DNA from: Asterionellopsis glacialis
Lineage: Eukaryota; Bacillariophyta; Plagiogrammaphyceae; Rhaphoneidales; Asterionellopsidaceae
Direction: 5' to 3'
NCBI GenBank assembly: GCA_014885115.2
Contig: WKLE02001038.1
Location: forward strand, 845 to 11,431
DNA length: 10,587 bases
This document shows, piece by piece, positions 1-6,593 of the stretch (the stretch's first letter is position 1; each line of letters starts with the position of its first letter). A program made the translations under genes and the position numbers. Under the pieces are notes generated by a model. The model was not told the DNA's origin. It saw nothing but the letters and a program-made list of their open reading frames with translations, and did not search any database.

Positions 1-175
1 CTGCAATTCCATGCAAAAAAAGCTCTGTAAGAATTCTGTACAATACCTCCTTAAACAAGTACTGGTCATGGAGCCCTTTGCATGCAACTTTAAGCTGGTC
101 AAGGGCTCTTTGACATTGCTTTGGCTCCATGGTCAGTGGACTGGTTTGGTGTGATTTTTTATGGGTTCTTACCAT
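1..175 (-). CDS. partial unidentified protein running off the left edge (N-terminal part)
   Basis: Reading the minus strand from an ATG at 175, one frame stays open to the window edge for 58 codons. It starts MVRTHKKSHQ and contains an internal MEPKQCQRALDQLK stretch followed by a predicted helical segment with KGLHDQYLFKEV. The frame is also open upstream back to a stop near 260, and an in-frame ATG at 199 would add eight residues (MHQFSTST). I chose 175 because the peptide there looks most like an ordinary basic N-terminus, but 199 and the ATG at 130 are also possible. A GTAAGA directly after the ATG at 175 could be a splice donor, which would make this segment intronic. No signal peptide or membrane span is visible. 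I do not recognise the family. It could be the start of a real gene or a relic like others in this part of the window. Confidence 0.4.
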   Translation of the reverse strand, partial: MVRTHKKSHQTSPLTMEPKQCQRALDQLKVACKGLHDQYLFKEVLYRILTELFLHGIA

Positions 176-463
176 TGTTGATGTTGAAAATTGATGCATT
201 GCATTGAGTACAAATTGTACAAGAAAAAAAACTTCAGCCAAGAGAAGGGTTTGGCAATGCTGCCTCACTCAAATGACACAAAAGAACACAATGACGCATC
301 ATTTACCAGCAAGAGTACAATTGTACATACACAAAAATAAATGCAAATTATAGTACTTTGATTATCATTGCAAAGGAAAGGTAGAATCTACTATTTGGTA
401 AAAGTTTATGATCGATCATGACTCCCTTCTTCTTCTGGTCACGGATCACTGGAGATTACGTAA

Positions 464-664
464 AAATATCTCATTGATTTTGTACTACAGATCAAGTTAA
501 ATTGTTTTGTCATCAAAAAAATCTTTCTGCAAAGCTGGAGAACAGATCACAACCAAAAAATGATTACCAGTACTGCAGGACTACCTTATAAGAGGTACAC
601 TATTTCATACAAGGGTCAAGTACCAGAGGTACAGAGATTTGCCAGGAAACAGAGCCCACGCTAA
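464..664 (+). CDS. unidentified open coding-like stretch, possibly a decayed exon
   Basis: A plus-strand frame is open from just after the TAA at 461 to a TAA at 662-664, 66 sense codons. The only ATG is at 560, giving 34 residues that begin MITSTAGLPYKRYTISYKG and end in the basic FARKQSPR. The residue mix (alternating basic, aromatic and small residues, no long homopolymer) looks more like a real exon than random AT-rich DNA. A TACTACAG at about 483-490 could act as a splice acceptor leading into it. After the stop, another frame (LMSHVLGLNYLID onward) stays open to about 770, as would happen if a frameshift had split an older gene. I do not recognise a family, and chance is a serious alternative at this length. 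Confidence 0.2.
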   Translation, partial: KYLIDFVLQIKLNCFVIKKIFLQSWRTDHNQKMITSTAGLPYKRYTISYKGQVPEVQRFARKQSPR

Positions 665-1257
665 TGTCACATGTTTTGGGACTGAATTATTTGATTGATG
701 TTATCACAACAATGATTATGTTCTGGGTCAATACAGTCTCCTCTCTAAGGGGAAATGATCTTTGGTCCTTCTAGTATATATCTGTATAATTGATTGTTGC
801 ATAGTAGTATTTCTTATCTCATGATTTGGGGTGTAAGAGATTAAAAATGGTAAGACAACACATTTCACATTTTCTTGTTGTTTTGAAGTAGCTTGCTGAA
901 TCCTACTGGAACAATGCACATTGCTATTAATTTCACTAACAATCTACAACCTTCTTGTCTTTATTCTTTTTAATTTGAAATTATTATGGTTGATTGTGGA
1001 TTTTAAGAAGCAAATAAGAGTCTTCAGAGGAAATATTTGAACCGTCATTGACTACAAACAAGTACCAAAAAATGTTTTTAGACCCAATTTTACATGAACA
1101 AACAGAGATACATGAACAAACAGAGATATTGACAACAACCAAACTTCTAGATCATATTTTTCAAATAATCATAATTAATCTAACCATCTGATACATAATT
1201 TTAATATTAGGATGATTGTTGTAATGGTCTCCTTGTCATCATTTGTAAGCTACTGCT
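665..1257. other. AT-rich stretch without a supported gene
   Basis: No convincing coding frame is visible on either strand. The open frame on the minus strand near 728-919 has erratic composition and no recognisable motif. The one structured element is an 18-bp perfect tandem duplication at 1092-1127, listed separately. Confidence 0.6.
1092..1127. repeat. 18-bp tandem duplication, two perfect copies
   Basis: The 18-base unit ACATGAACAAACAGAGAT occurs at 1092-1109 and again, without any mismatch, at 1110-1127. The perfect identity suggests a recent slippage or duplication event. It lies in sequence with no supported gene. Confidence 0.9.
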
Positions 1258-1353
1258 TCATCTCGGCATGTTGTTTTTCAACAAGATTCCAACTTGAAAA
1301 ATAGTATTCTTTGTTCTTTGTTTGTCTTCATCAATTGGGGTGTTGATGCGCAC
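1258..1353 (-). CDS. candidate terminal exon of unknown gene
   Basis: On the minus strand an ATTTCAG at 1360-1354 is followed by 31 codons and a TGA (1260-1258). They begin VRINTPIDEDKQRTKN and end in GILLKNNMPR. The peptide is charged and protein-like, and the boundary is a good acceptor consensus. One possible partner is the upstream minus-strand frame at 2267-1875: a GTAAGG donor at 1874 would join in phase 0, removing a 521-base intron and reading PLNLF followed by VRINT. This competes with the reading in which that gene instead continues to 1733 after a frameshift. I do not recognise a family, and the exon could be a chance frame. Confidence 0.2.
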   Translation of the reverse strand: MRINTPIDEDKQRTKNTIFQVGILLKNNMPR

Positions 1354-1412
1354 CTGAAATGAGTGCAAACTCGCTCTACTCTATTTTCTACATTAAATTA
1401 ACTACCAATATC

Positions 1413-1432
1413 TCCGGTGATGCATCACCGGA
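1413..1432. repeat. perfect 20-bp palindrome
   Basis: TCCGGTGATGCATCACCGGA equals its own reverse complement over all 20 bases and stands out as GC-rich in an AT-rich surrounding. It could be a dimeric transcription-factor site or the footprint of an excised element. There is no U-tract or gene end that would make it a terminator. Confidence 0.85.
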
Positions 1433-1732
1433 AAATTCAGATCATTGATTGTCTGGGAAATTGAGCACTTTTATTGGCTCCTGAGAGGGGCTGTGAAAAA
1501 AAACAGATGTCATGTATTTTTCAAAAATTCATAGCCATGTAAAAATTTCAATTTGAACCATGATGAATTGCCACAAGCTTCTTCTTTCTGTTGCGTGTTT
1601 ATTGGTATTGCAATTTTCAAAACTAAATGAACATTTATAAAATAAAATCATCAACCTATAAACTAAAACAATAAAATTCATATGAAACTTATTTTCTACT
1701 TTTTCATGACTACTTGACAGAATGCCATAAAT

Positions 1733-2267
1733 CTAAGAAACAATCATGTCATCATCGCCATCATCACCACTGAAACAATCTTCATCCAAATCAAGATCTT
1801 CTTCACCACAACCCACACCTGTTACATATTCAGCAGCACAGACAACTTTTTTGCCTTTCTAGCCTTTTCCTTACAAATAAGTTCAATGGATAAAAACAAT
1901 ACATCTGATTGAATTCAATCATACTTTCATTTGTATGAATTACCCACTGAAAGGTGGGTTCCAAAGAAAGAGCTTCTTTGACATTAAAAGGAAGTTTAAT
2001 GTACATGATGGTAAAAAGGTCTTCCATGTCATTTGCTTCCTTCAATGCTAGAATTTGTTCTTGCTGCTCTTTTGCAATGACTAATATCTTACATGTTACC
2101 TTTTTTAATTTGTTTGTCTTGTAGTGGCAAACTCCAAGGAATGTCGGAGGCAGGCAATATTTCAAAAAAAGAAGTCCATACTTGCCATGGTTTTCAACAT
2201 TGAATTCAATTTGTTCAAGTGTTGTGCCAGCTGGAGGAATGAAATCCAAGTTGATATGCTTCCTCAT
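1733..2267 (-). pseudogene. unidentified protein-coding stretch with frameshifted C-terminus
   Basis: From an ATG at 2267 the minus strand encodes 145 uninterrupted codons: MRKHINLDFIPPAGTTLEQ, then a mixed hydrophobic and charged region, then MYCFYPLNLFVRKRLERQ, with a TGA at 1832-1830. Just before this stop is a run of six A (minus strand; 1852-1847). In the frame one base away the sequence continues VVCAAEYVTGVGCGEED and then a strongly acidic tail (DLDLDED, GDDGDDD) to a TAG at 1735-1733. One A fewer in the run would join the two parts into a protein of about 180 residues. An acidic Asp/Glu-rich C-terminus is a common protein ending and unlikely by chance, so I read this as one coding region broken by a single-base homopolymer change (mutation or sequencing error). 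Alternatively the gene is spliced from 1875 to an exon at 1353. Upstream of 2267 the frame is stopped at about 2296. No known domain is recognised. Confidence 0.4.
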
Positions 2268-3297
2268 GTTCCAAGTGTACACAGTTTTGATTCAGGGCCA
2301 GCATGGACCAGTAAAATTGGTATTGATGGATACTGGACTAGCTATCAAATGAAGAATATATGCTCGTTTGCGTGAGACAGGAGTCTCCCAATGTGAGGTT
2401 TTGTACCACAGGAGGAAAAACATTACAGAGCAAGCAAAATTGGGGAAGAGATGGTACACGTTAAAATTTATTTATGTTCTTTTGTATTTGCAATGTCATA
2501 ATTAAGTCATAAACAAGAAACATTGCTTATTGCAAGCTTGGGTTTTTCTGATTTTTTAAGAAATTTCAAGCTTGGCAAAAATTGGCCTGTTTCTTATTGA
2601 TGTGTGTGGACCTTCTTGAATAAGAATCACCTGACGTCGGTAAGATAGGGCGTGTTGTACGTATCATCTATGAAATAGGGTGAGGGCTTATATCTTTCAC
2701 TTCTGCAGTATCAATACTTCTGCAGTCATTTCTTCTCAACTACTGATTGTAAACTGATGAAATATCTTCTCTTCATGATCCATCTCTAATATTTATACCT
2801 GTTCAATACATCAAGCATCCAACCAGTAGCTTTAGATACACGTACATGGCTTAGGCATTTCTGTTGCAAGACGCATGTCTTGAGGAGCATCGCAAAATGT
2901 AGGGTTGGGAGTTGGGACTAATGGCTAAGAAATACCATCATTACCTCTTCTGTCAGCTCACGACAATAAGGAAGCTATGTATTTCATTCACTTGAAATAT
3001 GTTTGTTTTAAACCCACGCAAAATGGGAAAGGGACGGGAAATTATATAATGATACAAGAATGAATCAATCAGCAGGCACTCCGTACGCATTTTGGCCTTC
3101 TGACTCATTACAATTACCCATTGAAATATTATCCTCCAATAAATATTGAAACTATCATCAGGAAGGATTACAAGGAAACAACCAAAAGAAGTAATGGATC
3201 AAGTAAATAAATGATGTAGCATTTTCGCCAATTTTTATTAAAAGGCAAAAGATGAGATTTGAGCTCTTTAGGTCAGATGATGTGAAATGTAAACAAT
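2268..3297. other. AT-rich stretch without a supported gene
   Basis: I see no credible gene on either strand. Small items only: the word CAAGCTTGG occurs twice 36 bases apart near 2533 and 2568, and an 11-base word ACTTCTGCAGT is repeated with a 17-base period at 2699-2709 and 2716-2726. Short open frames at 2124-2375 on the plus strand are the opposite strand of the coding stretch described at 1733-2267. Confidence 0.55.
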
Positions 3298-3496
3298 CTA
3301 ATGTGAGAACTCACCAGCTCCATTAGGACTTACAAGCTGCAAGAGCAATACGACTGTCTAAATCAACACCAAAATTGACATCACCATACAATGGTTCACA
3401 TTTGGGATAACCAAAGTAAACATCATGAAAGGCGAATACAGGAGGCGGTAAATGCCCTGGATCCGTAAACTTGAAGTTCATAGGCTTCTCTTGCTC
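3298..3496 (-). pseudogene. ABC-F ATPase relic (GCN20/ABCF-like), broken at Walker A
   Basis: Read on the minus strand, 3496 to about 3335 encodes a segment that matches the linker and start of the second ATPase domain of eukaryotic ABC-F proteins: NFKFTDPGHLPPPVFAF, then HDVYFGYPKCEPLY, then the hallmark FGVDLDSRIAL. In an intact protein this runs directly into Walker A (GPNGAGKST). Here the frame hits TAA (3329-3327) after LAACKS. In a neighbouring frame PNGAGEFSH follows and then TAG (3300-3298). The P-loop is therefore split by a small insertion and frame change, and its catalytic Lys position reads Glu. A TAA lies directly upstream at about 3499, and no first ATPase domain, signature LSGGQ or Walker B is found nearby. 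ABC-F proteins are soluble ATPases acting on ribosomes or translation control; this copy cannot do that. It is a decayed duplicate fragment, and an intact paralogue should exist elsewhere in the genome. Confidence 0.85.
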
Positions 3497-3741
3497 AGGT
3501 TAAGGAGTAAGATCAGATATCAACTACTACATACAATGCTAATCAAGTATTACAAAAGTAAGTCCTATGCAAATCAGTTTATATATAATAAATTTTCAAG
3601 TTCTTGTTGCTTTTTCAATTTTACACTAAAAATAAGTATTATTTTCTAATACACTGTACACATGGACAAATATCACAGCTGAATATTCTTATACAAAAAC
3701 AATTTCACAATTAGAAGGTCTGAAGTATTCACGTGAGTCTT

Positions 3742-6043
3742 TTACTGTACTGCCTCTTCATCCCTGCCACTATCTTTTTGCACAATAACAATATCTGGAT
3801 CCTTTTTCCTGTTTGCGACGACAACAATATAAACAATAAAAGCAACAAGAGCAATACATGCAATAACGATGCCAGCAATACCTCCTGGGGAAAGACTTTT
3901 GCTTTTGTTCTCAGTACTATCTTCATTGCTTTGAGAGCTTCCAAAAGTACGCTCAACAGCTTCAACTGGGGTTGTGCATTCAAATTCCCAAAACGACATT
4001 GTACCACTGTGAGCTCCTCCAAAGAAAATACCTGCTTTTCCTGAAGGAGATTGTTCCGCAGTGACAAAGAAAGAAGCTTCGGGGTCAAGGTCTCCCAGTG
4101 TTCGGGCCTTGTATGCTGGTCCAGGAGCTAATGTTTCTGAAATAGGACTCAAGTTGAATGTCTTTTTCAAAACAGGTGCATTTGGTAGATCAGTAACATC
4201 GTATAAGAAACAATCTCCATTATTCTCTCCACATGATAGAGCAAGGGCACGGTCGCAGGCAACAGCAACAATGACTACTTCAGGCTCCATCCCTCTCTTG
4301 GGTGACTTTTCATCAATGGTTTCAGGCATAGGGCACGCTCCAGGATTGCCAGTTCCATCATCCTCACAACCATCTTGATTTGGGTCGTTCATTTCATCCA
4401 AAGATCCTCTTTCTTCTTCTTTGACAATGTAACGAGCTCCATCAGTAGGTGCGAAATCTTCATCTTGAACTCCATTGTGGGCCCAAGGAAATGCCTGGCA
4501 ACCTTCTTTTTCAAAGTCATCACCCTGGATAGGGAAGCAATGAAATAAGATTAATTGGAGAAGACCGCAGTCATATTGTTAGCGAAGAGTTTAACATTGC
4601 AGTATAAAAACAAAACAAAGAACAACTTACTGAATCCCAAACGAATTCAATTGGGCTATCATAAGATTCGGGTACTTTGTACACAGACATACCACGTCCC
4701 CCAAATAGGACAAGCTTGTCAATTACAGGAGCCTCTGGGTTTGTATAGTCAACTGCTTCAGATCCGACACTAATTTCAACACCATCAAGACAATTAGAGA
4801 AGGTACCATAGTTTTCGCACTCTTTATTGAAGCGAGCAGTTGGACTATTTGAGGCATCAGAAGTGTCAAAGAAAGCAGTCGGAGCTGTGAAGCCTTTGAG
4901 AGCAATCGAATTTCCATCGAATACATCCCCAGCATCAAATTTTTCTTCATAGTCATCAAAGTCGAAGTCTGTTCCCTCGTCGGCTGTAAAGATGTACATC
5001 TCTCCATCTAGCTCAAGATTATCAATGGTATCTGGTAATCTCATTGCATAGAGATTGTCACCATTAACGTATTCACTACATCCATCATCTTCTACAAGAT
5101 CAAATCCAATATCCTTGATTCGTTTGAGACCATATCCATCAATACGTTTTGCTTCAGCACTTGCAGTATCAATTTGAACCAAAGCTGAATTATCTTGCAA
5201 ATTCACGAAGAGCTTCTTGTTGTCATTACTGAACTTCATATATTCAGGCATGAAAAAGTAGGAAGGCTTATATTCAGCACGCATCAAACCAAGATTCAAA
5301 TCGTCTGCAATATCCGAATGATCATCCCAATATTCCATGGCCTTTTTCGATAGAGGCATAGCAACGCCATTACTCAAAAGATAATCATCATCAAAGCCCG
5401 CAAGAGAGATTTTAGTAACACTTGGTCCGGAATTACTATCAAGATTGGAGATGAGGTGAACCGATCCCTCTGCGAAGGATTCTCCATCGTTTTCATTAGC
5501 AACAGCAACGTACTCACATCCTACACTAGCTCGAAGATTGTCAGGGGCCGAACCAGCATCAATTTCACGGATCAATTGGGGAAGGTTTGGGTTGTCTCTC
5601 TTGACTGTGGAGTATTGCAGGACTAAATTGGCATCTGTAGCAGCGATGAAAATGTATCCTTGTTCAGGACAAACGACGACATCTTTGAGGTCAGAGTCGT
5701 CATAAGATGACAAATCGAGAGAGAAGGACGTGAGTTTAGGACTATCACTGGACCAATCTGTAACACTAATATATGGTCCTTCTTCAGACTGGATGTACAT
5801 GAAGCCTTCCTTATAATCATACGCAGCATGCTCTGCAGCACCCATACCAAATCCATATCCTTCCCATATTTCATTTGAGGGTTGGTCAGGATCTATCGTA
5901 AGATCAGGACCATACGGAACATAGAAACGATGCTTGAATACCAAATCTTTGAAATTATTAGTTCCAGCTTCATTGCTATTGTAAACAATAGCAGAAGTTG
6001 ATGCACAAAGGCTCCAGAATAGAAGAGAGGTGGAGAGTTTCAT
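3742..6043 (-). CDS. membrane-anchored choice-of-anchor I / mesenchyme-specific cell-surface glycoprotein-like beta-propeller
   Basis: Two exons, 6043-4631 and 4524-3742, joined in phase 0, give 731 residues. The ATG at 6043 is the first in frame and opens a classical signal peptide (MKLSTSLLFWSLCASTSA, cleavage after about residue 18). The large outer domain shows the succession typical of the family: repeated propeller-type strands (for example KLFVNLQDNSALVQID), TADEGTD (about 353-359), FGGRGMSVY (447-455), VWDS joined to GDDFE across the splice, MEPE (550-553) where the family has PEPEGV, YDVTD (579-583) and AEQSPSGK (627-634). An acidic DPNQDGCEDDG loop (518-528) resembles a calcium-binding loop. 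One transmembrane helix spans 686-708, leaving a 23-residue tail that starts NRKK. The predicted form is type I membrane protein, ligand or activity unknown; relatives are described as adhesion-like or surface proteins, and none of the visible residues prove an enzyme. It is divergent from the acid phosphatase gene at 6594. Confidence 0.88.
4525..4630 (-). other. intron of the choice-of-anchor I gene
   Basis: This 106-base intron begins GTAAGT (4630-4625) and ends TATCCAG (minus strand, AG at 4526-4525), with a CTAAC branch-like word inside. Removing it restores VWDS followed by GDDFEKEG, which matches the family pattern (VFDSGDDFE). Reading through instead gives VSCSLF and a premature stop. 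Confidence 0.92.
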
Positions 6044-6184
6044 GTTTTGACGATTGTTCTTTTTGTGAGAACAACACAGCTGAACACACACAGTTGTATT
6101 TTGTATTGACGGATGGTTCTGGCATCAAACAAAAGATTTGTGAGTATGCAAAGATTTCATGGATTTTGATTCCATCATTTTTCT

Positions 6185-6268
6185 GCAGATTCATTTGATG
6201 GTTATGCAGATTCTTTTGATAGTTATGTAGATTCTTTTTATAGTTATGCAGATTCTTTGTCGTTGATT
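6185..6268. repeat. 21-bp tandem repeat, four units
   Basis: Four consecutive 21-base units (6185, 6206, 6227, 6248) share the form GCAGATTCTTTTGATAGTTA plus T. Units 1-3 differ by two to three bases each; the fourth keeps only its first half (GCAGATTCTTT). The period is close to two turns of the DNA helix, and a multiple of three, so on the minus strand it reads as a heptad such as NLHNYKK. It begins about 140 bp upstream of the minus-strand ATG at 6043. Confidence 0.92.
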
Positions 6269-6493
6269 GATGAATCTGGATGCTATGATCGTAGAGCAAT
6301 TACATCATCATGCATTAAAATTTTGTGAGTATTTCATGACAGTATTATTATATTTGTCCTTTGATTGAATTCGTCTTTGCTGATGTATACATCGATAAGA
6401 ATAAAGTTTAAATAAATAATAGGATAATAAAATAAAATAGTGCAGTATTTGAATGGTGATGAATAATTGATTTTAAAATAGACATCGGATAGG

Positions 6494-6503
6494 TACACGT
6501 GTA
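6494..6503. promoter_or_regulatory. CACGTG (E-box/G-box) palindrome upstream of the acid phosphatase
   Basis: TACACGTGTA is a perfect 10-base palindrome with a CACGTG core at 6496-6501, 93 bases before the ATG at 6594. CACGTG is bound by many bHLH and bZIP factors; in yeast, Pho4 uses it to switch on acid phosphatase under phosphate starvation. That the same logic applies here is inference only. Two other CACGTG words occur in the window (3730 and 9910), so the motif alone is weak evidence. Confidence 0.35.
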
Positions 6504-6593
6504 ATCAGAATTTAATTGTCATCTCCCATTCCAACAACTTGTATTTTAAAATAACACTACAGAAAGCTCTCAAAGAAGTGTCGCGTGTTTCAG

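Larger units (their letters stand above)
6044..6593. promoter_or_regulatory. shared bidirectional promoter region between two divergent genes
   Basis: The 550 bases separate the start codons of two divergently transcribed membrane-protein genes, so both promoters and both 5' leaders lie here. No standard TATA box or start site can be fixed by eye. Nearer the minus-strand gene is a four-unit 21-bp tandem repeat (6185-6268). Nearer the plus-strand gene are an A/T-only tract around 6400-6445 and the palindrome TACACGTGTA (6494-6503). A minus-strand ATG at 6194 opens an upstream reading frame that overlaps the main ATG in another frame; it matters only if transcription starts upstream of it. Confidence 0.7.

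Noticed and set aside
728..919. 63-codon minus-strand open frame
   Set aside because: No motif, erratic composition, no splice partners; consistent with chance in AT-rich DNA.
2124..2375. 83-codon plus-strand open frame, and a nearby plus-strand frame containing VLMDTGLA that resembles a retropepsin active site
   Set aside because: Both lie opposite the better minus-strand coding stretch. The DTG is followed by Leu instead of a small residue, and the frame stops nine bases later.
3730..3735. CACGTG just past the choice-of-anchor I stop codon, and another at 9910
   Set aside because: Position at a gene end or in unannotated DNA gives no regulatory meaning; chance is sufficient.
6044..6091. 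N-terminal extension MCVQLCC of the choice-of-anchor I protein
   Set aside because: The extension starts at GTG, and the ATG at 6043 begins a clean signal peptide.
5976..6299. 107-codon minus-strand frame with NLHNYKK heptads
   Set aside because: It begins at TTG, is created by the 21-bp DNA repeat, and overlaps the signal-peptide exon in another frame; not a gene by itself.
6585..6593. Upstream GTG start for the acid phosphatase
   Set aside because: GTG is not a normal eukaryotic start, and the ATG nine bases later directly opens the signal peptide.
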